Shown: piece by piece, positions 49,103 through 59,400 of the stretch | Layout: the number at the start of each line of letters is the position of its first letter | How positions within the stretch are numbered: the stretch's first letter is position 1 | Origin: Serratia nevei | GTDB taxonomy: Bacteria; Pseudomonadota; Gammaproteobacteria; Enterobacterales; Enterobacteriaceae | Direction of reading: 5' to 3' | Length of the DNA stretch: 64,000 nucleotides | NCBI RefSeq assembly: GCF_037948395.1 | Contig: NZ_CP149940.1 | Span: 2,976,001-3,040,000 of the forward strand | Notes under the pieces: generated by a model | Told to the model about the DNA's origin: nothing | The model's database searches: none | The model's input: only the letters and a program-made list of their open reading frames with translations | Position numbers and translations under genes: made by a program

Positions 49103-50385
49103 GCTTCCTCCGCCTGGCGCACGATGCGTCGCCGCTTGCGATCGAACTGCGGTAACACCGCCTGCGCCGTCAACCGCCATTCGAGCCGATCGGTGGCGAT
49201 GCCCTGGCGAGCGAACAGCGCGATCAGCTGCGCCTGGCAGTGCGCCAACGCCGCCGGGCTGCAATCGGCGATCAGCTCCAGCCGGTGCTCGCCGCGCTGG
49301 ATCAGGCGGTAATCGCTGGTCAGCGGCAACGCATTGGCGATCGTCCGGCTGCAGGCATCGGCGAACACCGCCTGCGGCTGTCGCTGCGCATCGGGTAACA
49401 TCAGCTGATCGTCGCGCCGCCCTTCGATACGCGCAATCGCCCGCGTCGGTTGCCCGCACGGGCAGGGTTCCTTGCGCAGCACCAGCACATCGTCCAGCCG
49501 ATAACGCACGATCGGCTGCGTGCTGCGGGTGAAATCAGTGATCAGCGGCGTAAAACGCTGCTCGTCGATCCACTGCGGTTCGATATGCAAAAACTCTTCG
49601 TTCAGATGCAGCGTGCCGTGCGCGCAGGTGGCGGCAAGAAACCCCTCGGTGGCCTGATACACTTCGCCGACCGCCGGAAACACCTGCATCAGCAGGCGGC
49701 GATCCTGCTCTTCCAACACCTCGGCGACCGAGATCGCTTTTTTGACCGGCAGCTTCACCTGCCCGGCCAGCACCGCCAGCGCCAGGGCACGCAGCACCTG
49801 CGCCGGGGCCACGATGATGCTGGGCGCCTGCCGTTCCAGTGCGGGCAGATGCTCGCTGAACGGCGCGAGCAGATCGTAAAACGCCAGGCTCAGCCAACGG
49901 TTGTTTACGCTGTGATAGAGATTATTGTCCGCCCGCAGAAACAGGGCGACGCGCTCGCCGGCCAACAGCCCGTCCGGCAGCATCTTCGCCAGCATGCCAC
50001 CGGCCCACACCTGCTGTTCGCGCGGGCTGACGACAAACACGCCGCGCTGCCCGGAGGTGCCAGACGACAACCCGACGCTGTAGCGCCCGATCTTCGGCGT
50101 GAAATCGCGATCCGCCTCGCTGCGCTGCGCGCAGGCCAGCACCGCCTCTCGGCTCAGCCCGGCGGTATTCATCCGGTCAAACTGCGCCATCATCAGCGCC
50201 TTGTCCATCTGCGGCCATTCGGCGAACGGGCGGCGGCTGAAGCGCTGAAAATAGGGGCTCTTGCTCAGCACCCGGCGGGCAAAGCCCGCGAGCTGCCGGG
50301 CCTGATGCGCCTCCAGCGCCGCACGATCGCCAAAGCGCAGGCGCCGGGCGCGGAAATAGTGCCACAAGGTCATGAAGGGGATCAC
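49099..50385 (-). CDS. F390-synthetase-like adenylate-forming enzyme
   Basis: The 428-residue protein resembles the PaaK/F390-synthetase branch of adenylating enzymes. It has a P-loop-like SVGLSSGTSGQRGVFVVSP near residue 100, YQATEGFLAATC, and IVRYRLDDVLVLRKEPCPCG with a cysteine pair likely to bind zinc. These enzymes activate carboxylates as acyl-AMP. The start is a GTG overlapping the preceding stop (GTGA), with AGGGGG upstream; an ATG 12 bases in is an alternative. It could activate the beta-hydroxy acid made by the cluster. Confidence 0.8.
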   Translation of the reverse strand: MIPFMTLWHYFRARRLRFGDRAALEAHQARQLAGFARRVLSKSPYFQRFSRRPFAEWPQMDKALMMAQFDRMNTAGLSREAVLACAQRSEADRDFTPKIGRYSVGLSSGTSGQRGVFVVSPREQQVWAGGMLAKMLPDGLLAGERVALFLRADNNLYHSVNNRWLSLAFYDLLAPFSEHLPALERQAPSIIVAPAQVLRALALAVLAGQVKLPVKKAISVAEVLEEQDRRLLMQVFPAVGEVYQATEGFLAATCAHGTLHLNEEFLHIEPQWIDEQRFTPLITDFTRSTQPIVRYRLDDVLVLRKEPCPCGQPTRAIARIEGRRDDQLMLPDAQRQPQAVFADACSRTIANALPLTSDYRLIQRGEHRLELIADCSPAALAHCQAQLIALFARQGIATDRLEWRLTAQAVLPQFDRKRRRIVRQAEEA

Positions 50386-51188
50386 AGGTCCCCCTCGTGG
50401 CACAGCAAAATGTTAACCTGGCCGCCCGCCCACAGCTGGTTGAGCCGTTCCAGCGTGCGGGTGTACGCCGCCGCATCGTCCATCACCAGATTGGCCAGGC
50501 GCGAAGGCCCGCGCAGCGTCTGGTAGCTCTGCGGCGACCAGGCGGCGTCGCTGGCCAATAGCGTCCAGCCGGCGTCGGTGAGAATAAAGGCGCCGATATG
50601 GCCGGCCGCATGCCCCGGCAGCGGCACCAGCACGATCTGCCCCTCGCTGCCCGGCAGCGCGTAACCGCGATCGAACGGCGCCAGCAGCGCGGGCAACGCC
50701 ACCGAGGGAAAAGCCTCCATAAACTGCAGACGACTCTCGAAATCCGCCGGGATCAGGCCGGGAATAAAGGCGCGCTTGAGTGCCGCGAAACCGCGCAGCC
50801 CACGGGTTTGCTGCCAGCCTTCGCCGGAGCAAATAAAGTCGAGGTGGCTGAAATCTTGCAGCCCGGCGATGTGATCCGCGTGAAAGTGCGAGACGATCAG
50901 CGCCTGGATGTCGCCTTCGGCGTAACCGGCTTCGCGCAGCTGATGCGCCAACGACTCGGCGGGATCGAAATAGACCGGCGTCATGCGGCGGTAAAGGCTG
51001 AATACCCCCGACTGCGTGTGCTGCTGAAAATAATGCGCGTAGCCGGTATCCCACAGCCAGCGGCGCTGCCCCACCTCCAGCAGATAGGCGCGCGCCGGGA
51101 ATTTACACACCCGGAACCCGGCGCCGCGCAGCGCCATACAGCCGATATGCGTGCAATAGCCCACTTCAAATACGGTGACCTTAGCCAT
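50382..51188 (-). CDS. MBL-fold hydrolase of the lipid cluster
   Basis: The 268-residue protein has the metallo-beta-lactamase metal site: LIVSHFHADHIAGLQDF (HxHxDH), PLPGHAAGHIGAF and LLASDAAWSP. The N-terminal segment VGYCTHIGCMALRGAGFRVCKFPA is cysteine-rich. AHL lactonases and thioesterase-like enzymes share this fold. In this operon it could release the product from a thioester or open a lactone; that is inference. It overlaps the epimerase gene by 8 bases. Confidence 0.85.
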   Translation of the reverse strand: MAKVTVFEVGYCTHIGCMALRGAGFRVCKFPARAYLLEVGQRRWLWDTGYAHYFQQHTQSGVFSLYRRMTPVYFDPAESLAHQLREAGYAEGDIQALIVSHFHADHIAGLQDFSHLDFICSGEGWQQTRGLRGFAALKRAFIPGLIPADFESRLQFMEAFPSVALPALLAPFDRGYALPGSEGQIVLVPLPGHAAGHIGAFILTDAGWTLLASDAAWSPQSYQTLRGPSRLANLVMDDAAAYTRTLERLNQLWAGGQVNILLCHEGDL

Positions 51189-52197
51189 GCGGTATGCCTC
51201 CTTGCTGCCGCAGCCACTCGCCGGTCAGGCGGATCCCCTCCTCCATCGAGTAACGCGGCCGATAGCCCAGCTCTTCGATCGCGCGAGTCTGGCTCAGGGT
51301 CATGTCAAAATGCACCGCCGCCACGCTGTAGCGCGTCAGCAGCGGTTCCTTGCCGCTCAGGCTTGCCCACAACTCCATGCCGCCGGCCAGCGCCTGCAGC
51401 AGCGGATACGGAACGGCCTGCAGCCGGTAACGCAGCCCCAGCTCCTGGCGCAGCAGCGCATCCAGCATCTCCGCCAGCCGCTGCGGTTGGTGGTTGGTGA
51501 TGTTGTACACGGCGCCGGACGGCAATCCGCGTTGCCGGCTGGCCAGCTCCATGGCGTGCACCACGTTGGGAGCAAAGGTCAGATCCAGCAACGCCTGCCC
51601 GCCGCCGGGCAGCCGCAGCACGCCGCGATCGCGTTCGAGCTGTTGCAACAGCCGCGGCACGATCACCCGATCGTGCGGGCCAAACAGGCCGCGCGGCCGC
51701 AGCATAATATAGGTGGTTTGCGGGTAGATCTTCGCCTGCGCCAACAGCCGCTGCTCGGCGGCGTGCTTGCTGGCGGCATAGTGGTTGGCGAAGCGCCGGG
51801 CGCGATAACCCTCATCAAGATCGTAATGCGGCTGAAAATCGAAGTAGATTGCCGGCGTGGAGATATGCACGAAGCGCCGCACGCCGCAGCGCCCGGCCGC
51901 CTCCGCCAGCTTGTCCGTCGCTGCGGCGTTGATGCGGTGAAATTCCGCTTTGCTGCCCCAGGGCGATGACTTGGCCGCACAGTGCCACACCCACTCGCAG
52001 TCGGTCACCAGCTCCCGGCACTGCTGCGGCGTGGCCTGCGCCAGATCGAGCGAGTAAAATTCGGCGCCCAGCTGGCGCAACGCTTCGCCGGCCCGCTCAT
52101 CGCGGCCGGTGGCGCGCACCTGATGCCCGGCCTCCAGCAACCACTCCGCCGCGTTGCGCCCCAGCCCGCTGGTCGCCCCGGTCACCAGCACCCTCAT
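51181..52197 (-). CDS. NAD(P)-dependent epimerase/reductase, 3-beta-HSD/OleD-like
   Basis: The 338-residue extended short-chain dehydrogenase begins MRVLVTGATSGLGRNAAEWL, the GxxGxxG nucleotide site. The catalytic YxxxK is in NHYAASKHAAEQ, with a Ser/Thr in HISTPAIYFDF. The subfamily includes 3-beta-hydroxysteroid dehydrogenases and OleD, which reduces 2-alkyl-3-keto acids. Lying directly after the ketosynthase, reduction of its beta-keto product is a natural role, though not proven. Confidence 0.87.
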   Translation of the reverse strand: MRVLVTGATSGLGRNAAEWLLEAGHQVRATGRDERAGEALRQLGAEFYSLDLAQATPQQCRELVTDCEWVWHCAAKSSPWGSKAEFHRINAAATDKLAEAAGRCGVRRFVHISTPAIYFDFQPHYDLDEGYRARRFANHYAASKHAAEQRLLAQAKIYPQTTYIMLRPRGLFGPHDRVIVPRLLQQLERDRGVLRLPGGGQALLDLTFAPNVVHAMELASRQRGLPSGAVYNITNHQPQRLAEMLDALLRQELGLRYRLQAVPYPLLQALAGGMELWASLSGKEPLLTRYSVAAVHFDMTLSQTRAIEELGYRPRYSMEEGIRLTGEWLRQQGGIPHG

Positions 52198-53201
52198 GGC
52201 AGCAACACCATGCCGGCCAGCGCCAGCCCGGCGGCGGTGCCGATCAGCATCACCGGCTGGCCGGGGTTGAAGCGCCCGGTGGTCACGGCGGCATGCAGCG
52301 CGGTCGGGATAGAAGCCGCCACCTGGTTGCCGTGATGGCGGTAGATGTCCACCAGCGCCTCGCTGGAGACGTGCAGCCGTTTGCGCATATGTTCGAGCGA
52401 CAAATGGCTGGCCTGGTGCGGCACCACGGTGGCGATCTGCCCCAGGGTCAAGCCGCTGGCGCTCAGCAGCCGGTCGAGGTAGTCCTCAATCAGCGCCGAC
52501 GCCTGACGGAACAGCGGCTTGCCCTGCATATGAAACAGGAAGTCTTGCTCGCACATGCCGGCGCGCGGGTTGCGGCGCGTGCCGCCGGCGCGGATCTCGC
52601 ACAGTTCGCTGCCGGCGGGATAGGTTTCCACCAGGCTGGCGAGGATGCCGCCTGTGCCGTCACCGCGCTCCACGATGGCGCAGGCGGCGCCGTCGCCAAA
52701 GATCAGCGACGACTCTTCGTGCTGCCAGTCGATGCCGCGCGAAGCGAGATCCGCCGAGACGATGGCGATACGTCGATACGTCCCGGCGTTCAACAGCCCC
52801 GCCGCCACCTGCAGCGCAGAGATAAAGCTGACGCAGCTGCTGTTGATGTCGAAGCCCGGCGTACCCGGTGCCAGCCCGGCAACCTTGAGAATATGCGCGG
52901 CGGTGCACGGCAGCGCCTGCACCGCTATCGCCGAGGCGGAGATCAAAAGGTCAATGGAGGCTGCCGGAATGGCGCTGCGGGCCAGCGCGTCTTGCAGCGC
53001 GGCGGCGGCGAGATCGGCCTGGCTGGCATCGTCGGCGGCGTGATAGCGGTAAACGATGCCCGAGCGTTTTTCAACGTAGCCGGCCGGTTTCCCCAGGCGG
53101 GCATCGAGCGTAGAGGAGGCCACGCGGTTGGGCGGCAACGCGGCCCCGGTGGCAATGATTTTCAGAGGCAACAGCTCGGGTGAGCGACATTGTGTGGTCA
53201 T
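52194..53201 (-). CDS. 3-oxoacyl-ACP synthase III-type ketosynthase
   Basis: The 335-residue thiolase-fold enzyme has the KAS III triad: Cys in DINSSCVSFISAL, His in TVVPHQASHLS and Asn in YRHHGNQVAASIP. FabH-type enzymes join acyl-CoA with malonyl-ACP; OleA-type ones join two acyl-CoAs head to head. Which chemistry applies is not clear from sequence. It is the first gene of the eight-gene operon, 273 bases after narI. The ribosome site is weak (aataacaataATG). Confidence 0.88.
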   Translation of the reverse strand: MTTQCRSPELLPLKIIATGAALPPNRVASSTLDARLGKPAGYVEKRSGIVYRYHAADDASQADLAAAALQDALARSAIPAASIDLLISASAIAVQALPCTAAHILKVAGLAPGTPGFDINSSCVSFISALQVAAGLLNAGTYRRIAIVSADLASRGIDWQHEESSLIFGDGAACAIVERGDGTGGILASLVETYPAGSELCEIRAGGTRRNPRAGMCEQDFLFHMQGKPLFRQASALIEDYLDRLLSASGLTLGQIATVVPHQASHLSLEHMRKRLHVSSEALVDIYRHHGNQVAASIPTALHAAVTTGRFNPGQPVMLIGTAAGLALAGMVLLP

Positions 53202-53367
53202 TATTGTTATTGATTAACCTGACTATCCATAAAGCGATTCTCCCGCACGGCGCAAAGGCTATGCGGATCATCCCCGGTTTTTATGTCCCAAAAGGCCTTT
53301 CATCAAGGCGGTATCTCTTGTTATCAGCTGGCGCGGGCCGACGTCCGTCGGCGGAAGCATAAGCGTA

Positions 53368-53396
53368 ACATTACTGAGATATTCAGTTTACGGCAA
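53368..53396 (-). promoter_or_regulatory. Candidate promoter of the lipid cluster
   Basis: On the minus strand TTGCCG is separated by 17 bases from TAATGT. The match to sigma-70 consensus is moderate. A GCCGAC-GTCC-GTCGGC hairpin lies downstream at 53337-53352, in the leader before the ketosynthase. Transcription from nar is a possible alternative. Confidence 0.3.
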
Positions 53397-53474
53397 GGCG
53401 GCGAGAATGGGCAGACGGCGGGAGAATTATCGGAATAGCGCCGCCGCTGGCGATCGGCGGCGGCGGGGTCAGGC

Positions 53475-54152
53475 TCAGCGGCGGTTGCGCACCAGCTGGT
53501 AACGGCGGGTCAGATACTCTACCGGCGCACTCCAGATATGCACCAGGCGGCAGAACGGGAACAGCACGAACAGCGTCATGCCCAGCACCATGTGCAGTTT
53601 GAAGATAATCGCCACGCCTTCCAGGTGCGCAGAGGCGCCGGCGTGGAAGGTCACCACCGCCTGCGCCCAGGCCACCAGCTTCATCATTTCGCTGCCGTCC
53701 ATATGCTGGGCGGAGAACGGAATGGTCAGCAGGCCGAGGCACACCTGCACCACCAGCAACGTCAGGATCATGATGTCGGCGAAGCTGCTGGTGGCGCGCA
53801 CCCGCGGGTTGGTCAACCGGCGCTTCAGCAACAGCGCGCCGCCGATCAGCGTCATCAGGCCGCAGGCGCCGCCGGCGATCATCGCCAGCTTCTGCTTCAC
53901 GTCGATCGGCAGGAAGGCCTCATACATCCAGTGCGGCGTCAGCATGCCGAGGAAGTGGCCCGCGAAGATGCCGATAATGCCGATGTGAAACAGGTTGGAC
54001 GCCAGCCGCATGCCCTTTTTATCCAGCATCTGGCTGGAGCCGGCGCGCCAGCTGTACTGCCCGTAGTCGTAACGCAACCAGCTGCCGATCAGGAATACCG
54101 CGCCGGCCAGATAAGGGTAGATATCGAAGAAGAACTGATTCAAAAATTGCAT
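53475..54152 (-). CDS. narI: Respiratory nitrate reductase gamma subunit NarI
   Basis: NarI is the membrane b-type cytochrome that takes electrons from quinol and passes them to NarH. The 225-residue product begins [20 protein letters not shown] with five helices and conserved heme-ligating histidines ([40 protein letters not shown]). Length equals E. coli NarI. The ATG at 54152 lies two bases after the narJ stop; the upstream extension is narJ in another frame. Confidence 0.97.
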   Translation of the reverse strand: MQFLNQFFFDIYPYLAGAVFLIGSWLRYDYGQYSWRAGSSQMLDKKGMRLASNLFHIGIIGIFAGHFLGMLTPHWMYEAFLPIDVKQKLAMIAGGACGLMTLIGGALLLKRRLTNPRVRATSSFADIMILTLLVVQVCLGLLTIPFSAQHMDGSEMMKLVAWAQAVVTFHAGASAHLEGVAIIFKLHMVLGMTLFVLFPFCRLVHIWSAPVEYLTRRYQLVRNRR

Positions 54153-54154
54153 GA

Positions 54155-54877
54155 TTAGCGTCCTTTGGTTCCGGTTAACGCATCCGTCAGGTCCAGATAC
54201 TGTGGTGCCACCGCGCCGGCGAAGCGCCGCTGGTGCGCCGCCTGCTGGGCGGAGGCGCAGCCCTGTTCGCCGAGAAACTTGACCTGCTCCTCTTCCCACA
54301 CCGCATCCAGCGCCTGCGGCGTATCGTCACGTGCCTCTTGCGCCACCTGGGGCTCCAGCGTCTGGGCCTGCACCTCGCTGCCGGACAGCGCCAGCAGCAG
54401 ATCGAACAGCACCGCATACGGGCTTTCACGCTGTTGCAGGCGCGCGCCCAGCAGCGCCAGGATCGGCGCGATGTCCTGCAGCCCTTCACGCGCCTGCGCC
54501 GCACTGCGGCTGGCCAGATACTCCAGATACAGCGGCAGGAAATCCGGCAGCTCGCGGCTGTCGATCTCCAGCCCGGCGGCGCGGTACTGCGCCATCAGGT
54601 CAACCATCGCCTGGCCGCGATCGCGCGACTCGCCGTGCACGTGCTCAAACAGCAGCAGCGAGGTGGCGCGGCCGCGATCGAACAGCTCGCAATAGTCGGC
54701 CTGCACGTCCAGCAGCGGGCGGGCGCACAGGCGGCGGATAAACAGAATCAGCTGCGCGCTGTGGTGCAGATCCAGCTCGCTGGCCGGCTCCAGCGCTTCG
54801 ATGAGCGCCTGCTGATGGTCAAACAGGACCTGCTCCGGGTAATCCAGCAGGCGGGCGATCACTTTCAGGCTGATCAT
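54155..54877 (-). CDS. narJ: Nitrate reductase molybdenum-cofactor chaperone NarJ
   Basis: NarJ assists insertion of the molybdenum cofactor and Fe-S cluster into NarG and is not part of the final enzyme. The 240-residue all-helical product has the TorD/NarJ-type features [20 protein letters not shown] and [22 protein letters not shown]. Its ATG overlaps the narH stop by 4 bases. Confidence 0.96.
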   Translation of the reverse strand: MISLKVIARLLDYPEQVLFDHQQALIEALEPASELDLHHSAQLILFIRRLCARPLLDVQADYCELFDRGRATSLLLFEHVHGESRDRGQAMVDLMAQYRAAGLEIDSRELPDFLPLYLEYLASRSAAQAREGLQDIAPILALLGARLQQRESPYAVLFDLLLALSGSEVQAQTLEPQVAQEARDDTPQALDAVWEEEQVKFLGEQGCASAQQAAHQRRFAGAVAPQYLDLTDALTGTKGR

Positions 54878-56418
54878 GAGGCATCCTCCGGCCGCGCGGT
54901 TTTCGCGGTCACGTCGATGGCGTCGATGCGGCGGCTGTTGAACAGGTTGAACTTGCCGTCGCTGCCGTGGCAGCCGTCGCCGAAACTGAAACCGCAGCCT
55001 TTGCTTTCCGGGAAGGCTTCGCGCGCCAGCTCGCGGTGGCTCGACGGCACCACGAAGCGATCTTCATAGTTGGCGATCGCCAGGTAGCGGTACATCTCCT
55101 GCGCCTGCGTTTCGCTCAACCCAACCTGCTCCAGCGCACTGGTGTCCACCACGCCGTCGACGGTTTCCGCCCGCTTGTAGTGGCGCATCGCCAGCATGCG
55201 CTTCAGCGCCAGCAGCACCGGTTCGGTATCGCCGGCGGTCAGCAGATTCGCCAGATACTGCACCGGAATGCGCAGGCTCTCGACGTCCGGCAACACGCCG
55301 CTGTGCGCCAGCTCGCCGGCGTCGGCGGCGGACTGAATCGGCGACAACGGCGGCACGTACCACACCATCGGCAGCGTGCGGTATTCCGGGTGCAGCGGCA
55401 GCGCCAGCTTCCAGTCCATCGCCATTTTGTACACCGGCGACTGCTGGGCAGCTTCAATGACGCCCTGCGGCACGCCGTCCGCCAGCGCCTGAGCAATCAC
55501 CTTTGGATCATGCGGATCGAGGAAGATATCGAGCTGGCTCTGGTACAGATCCTTGTCGTTCTCCACCGCCGCCGCCTGCTCGATGCGGTCGGCATCGTAC
55601 AGCAGCACGCCGAGGTAGCGAATGCGGCCGACGCAGGTCTCCGAACACACCGTCGGCTGCCCGGCTTCGATGCGCGGGTAGCAGAAGATGCACTTCTCGG
55701 ACTTGCCGCTCTTCCAGTTGAAGTAGATTTTCTTGTACGGACAGCCGGTCAGGCACATGCGCCAGCCGCGGCACTTGTCCTGGTCGATCAGCACAATGCC
55801 GTCTTCGCCGCGCTTGTAGATCGCCCCGCTCGGGCAGGTGGCGACGCAGGCCGGGTTGAGGCAGTGTTCGCACAGGCGCGGCAGGTACATCATGAAGGTG
55901 TTTTCGAACTGGCCGTACATCGCCTTCTGCAGGTTGTCGAAATTCTTGTCCTGCGAGCGTTTTTCGAACTCCCCGCCGAGGATCTCCTCCCAGTTCGGGC
56001 CGCTTTCGATCTTGTTCATGCGCTGGCCGGTGATCAGCGAGCGCGGGCGAGCCACCGGCTGGTGCTTGCCCTGTTTGGCGGTATGCAGATGCTGGTAGTC
56101 GTAATCGAACGGCTCGTAGTAGTCGTCCAGCGCCGGCACGTCCGGGTTGGCGAAGATTTTCGCCAGCACGCCGACGCGGTTGCCCATGCGCGGTTCCAGC
56201 TTGCCGTTGATTTTACGTATCCAGCCGCCCTTCCATTTTTCCTGATCTTCCCAGGCGTGCGGATACCCGACGCCGGGCTTGCTTTCCACGTTATTGAACC
56301 AGGCGTATTCCATACCTTCACGGCTGGTCCAGACGTTTTTGCAGGTGACCGAACAGGTGTGGCAACCGATGCACTTGTCCAGATTCAGCACCATGCCGAC
56401 TTGCGAACGAATTTTCAT
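54874..56418 (-). CDS. narH: Respiratory nitrate reductase beta subunit NarH
   Basis: NarH carries four Fe-S clusters linking NarI to NarG. The 514-residue product begins MKIRSQVGMVLNLDKCIGCHTCSVTCKNVW. The other cysteine groups are CEHCLNPACVATCPSG, CRGWRMCLTGCPYK (Trp in place of one Cys, marking the 3Fe-4S cluster) and CIFCYPRIEAGQPTVCSETC. The ATG at 56418 overlaps the narG stop by 4 bases. Confidence 0.97.
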   Translation of the reverse strand: MKIRSQVGMVLNLDKCIGCHTCSVTCKNVWTSREGMEYAWFNNVESKPGVGYPHAWEDQEKWKGGWIRKINGKLEPRMGNRVGVLAKIFANPDVPALDDYYEPFDYDYQHLHTAKQGKHQPVARPRSLITGQRMNKIESGPNWEEILGGEFEKRSQDKNFDNLQKAMYGQFENTFMMYLPRLCEHCLNPACVATCPSGAIYKRGEDGIVLIDQDKCRGWRMCLTGCPYKKIYFNWKSGKSEKCIFCYPRIEAGQPTVCSETCVGRIRYLGVLLYDADRIEQAAAVENDKDLYQSQLDIFLDPHDPKVIAQALADGVPQGVIEAAQQSPVYKMAMDWKLALPLHPEYRTLPMVWYVPPLSPIQSAADAGELAHSGVLPDVESLRIPVQYLANLLTAGDTEPVLLALKRMLAMRHYKRAETVDGVVDTSALEQVGLSETQAQEMYRYLAIANYEDRFVVPSSHRELAREAFPESKGCGFSFGDGCHGSDGKFNLFNSRRIDAIDVTAKTARPEDAS

Positions 56419-59400
56419 TTGCTGTTCTCCTGCTGACTGCCCTGCGCGTAGTCGTTGCCTTCGTCGTCCAACCAATCAATGCGGTTCATCTTGCGCACCA
56501 CCACGAACTCGTCGCGGTTGGAGCCGACGGTGCCGTAGTAGTTGAAGCCGTAGGCCAGCTGCGCATAGCCGCCGATCATGTGGGTCGGCTTCGGACAGGC
56601 GCGGGTCACCGAGTTGTGGATGCCGCCACGCTGGCTGGTGATCTCCGAGCCCGGCAGATTCACGATGCGCTCCTGCGCGTGGTACATCATGGTCATGCCG
56701 GCCGGGATACGCTGGCTGACCACCGCGCGCGCCGTCAGCGCACCGTTGGCGTTGAAGGCCTCGATCCAGTCGTTGTCCGCGATGCCCAGATCTTTGGCGT
56801 CGTCTTCGCTCAGCCAGACGATCGGGCCGCCGCGCGACAGCGTCAGCATCAACAGGTTGTCGCTGTAGGTGGAGTGAATGCCCCACTTCTGGTGCGGCGT
56901 CAGGAAGTTCAGCGCCTTCTCCTTGTTGCCGTTCGGCTTGCTGTTGAGCAACGGCTGGGCGGCGCGGGTGTCGATCGGCGGCCGGTATACCAGCAGGCTT
57001 TCTCCGAAGGCGCGCATCCACTCGTGGTCCTGATACAGCTGTTGACGGCCGCTGATAGTGCGCCACGGGATCAGCTCATGCACGTTGGTGTAACAGGCGT
57101 TGTAGGAAACGTGTTCGTCTTCCAGACCGGACCAGGTCGGGCTGGAGATGATTTTGCGCGGCTGCGCCTGAATGTCGCGGAAGCGAATTTTCTCGTCTTC
57201 CTTGTTCAACGCCAGATGCCGGTGATCGCGGCCGGTGACGTTGCTCAGGGCCTCCCAGGCTTTTACCGCCACCTGGCCGTTGGTTTCCGGCGCCAGCGAC
57301 AGGATCACTTCCGCCGCGTCTATTGCACTCTCAATCTTCGGCCGCCCCGCCGCCGGGCCGTCGGCCTTGACGTAGTTAAGCTGCTTGAGGAAGTCGACCT
57401 CGGTTTGGGTGTTCCAGCTGATGCCCTTGCCGCCGTTGCCCAGTTTGTCCAGCAGCGGCCCCAGCGAGGTGAAGCGCTCGTAGGTGGCCGGGTAATCGCG
57501 TTCCACCGCGATGATGTGCGGCGCAGTTTTGCCCGGGATCAGATCGCACTCGCCTTTCTTCCAGTCCTGCACGCCGTAAGGCTGCGCCAGTTCGGCGGCG
57601 GAATCGTGCTGGATAGGCAGGGTCACCACGTCGGTTTCCTGACCCAGATGGCCGACGCACACCTCGGAGAAGGCCTTGGCGATGCCCTTGTAGATCTCCC
57701 AGTCGCTCTTCGAATCCCAGGCCGGATCGACCGCCGCCGACAGCGGATGGATGAACGGGTGCATATCGGAGGTGTTCATGTCGTCTTTTTCGTACCAGGT
57801 GGCGGTCGGCAGCACCACGTCGGAGTACAGGCAGGTGCTCGACATGCGGAAATCGAGCGTTACCACCAGATCCAGCTTGCCTTCGCCGCCCTGCTCGCGC
57901 CATTCCACTTCCTGCGGCTTCACGCCGCCCTGCTGGCCGAGATCTTTCCCCTGAATGCCGTTTTCGGTGCCCAACAGGTATTTGAGCATGTACTCATGGC
58001 CCTTGCCGGAGGAGCCCAGCAGGTTGGAGCGCCAGACAAACAGGTTGCGCGGGAAATTCTGCGGATTGTCCGGCTGCTCGGCGGCGAAGCCCAGCGTGCC
58101 GTTTTTCAGGCTATCGACGGTGAACTCGACCGGCGACTGACCGGCCGCACGGGCCTGCTCCGCCAGGCGCAGCGGGTTGGTGCCCAGCTGCGGCGCCGAC
58201 GGCAGCCAGCCCATGCGCTCGGCGCGCACGTTGAAGTCGATCAGGCTGCCGCCGAAGCGCGACTTGTCCGCCAGCGGCGACAGCAGCTCGTCGGTGCCGA
58301 CGGTTTCATAGCGCCATTGGCTGGAATGGTTGTAGAAGAACGAGGTGCTGTTCATGTGGCGCGGCGGGCGCTGCCAGTCGAGGCCGAACGCCAGCGGCAG
58401 CCAGCCGGTTTGCGGCCGCAGTTTTTCCTGGCCGACGTAGTGCGCCCAGCCGCCGCCGCTCTGGCCGACGCAACCGCAGAAGATCAGCATATTGATCAGG
58501 CCGCGGTAGGTCATGTCCATGTGGTACCAGTGGTTGACGCCGGCGCCGACGATGATCATCGAACGGCCGTGGGTCTTCTCGGCGTTTTCCGCGAACTCGC
58601 GGGCAATGCGAATGATGTTGTGACGCGACACGCCGGTGATCTGCTCGGCCCAGGCCGGGCTGTAGGCCTTGACCTCGTCATAGTCGGCGGCGCAGTTGGC
58701 GTCGCCCAGCCCGCGTTCCAGACCGTAATTGGCAAGCTGCAGGTCATACACGCTGGTCACCAGCGCTTCGCTGCCGTCCGCCAGCTGCAGGCGTTTCACC
58801 GGCAGCTTGTGCAGCAGGATCTCGTCCAGCGCCACGCTGTTGAAATGCTCGCTGTCCGCGCCACCGAAGTACGGGAAGCCCACCTCGGCCACGTCGTCAT
58901 GCATGCCCAACAGGCTGAGCTGCAGCTCGACTTCCTGTTGCGACTTGCCCTCGCGCTGTTCCAGGTTCCACTTGCCCTTCTCGCCCCAGCGGAAGCCGAT
59001 GGAGCCCTGCGGCGCCACCAGATCGCCGCTGCGGCTGTCGATAGCGACGGTTTTCCACTCGGGGTTGTTTTCCTGGCCCAGCCCGTCCACCAGATCGGCA
59101 GCGCGCAGCAGGCGGCCGGCGGCGTAATGGCCGCCTTCACGCGCTTCCAGCAGCACCAGCATCGGCATGTCGGTATAGCGGCGCACGTAGTCGCGGAAGT
59201 AGCCGACTTCGCGATCGAGATGGAACTCTTTCAGCATCACGTGGCCCATCGCCAGCGCCATCGCGCTGTCGGTGCCCTGCTTCGGATTCAGCCAGTGGTC
59301 GCACAGCTTGGCGACTTCGGCGTAGTCCGGCGTCACCGCCACGGTTTTGGTGCCCTTGTAACGCACTTCGGTAAAGAAGTGGGCGTCCGGGGTGCGCGTC

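Noticed and set aside
47355..53201. Sterol biosynthesis, suggested by sterol-desaturase and 3-beta-HSD-like names
   Set aside because: No squalene epoxidase or oxidosqualene cyclase is present, and both family names cover many non-sterol enzymes.
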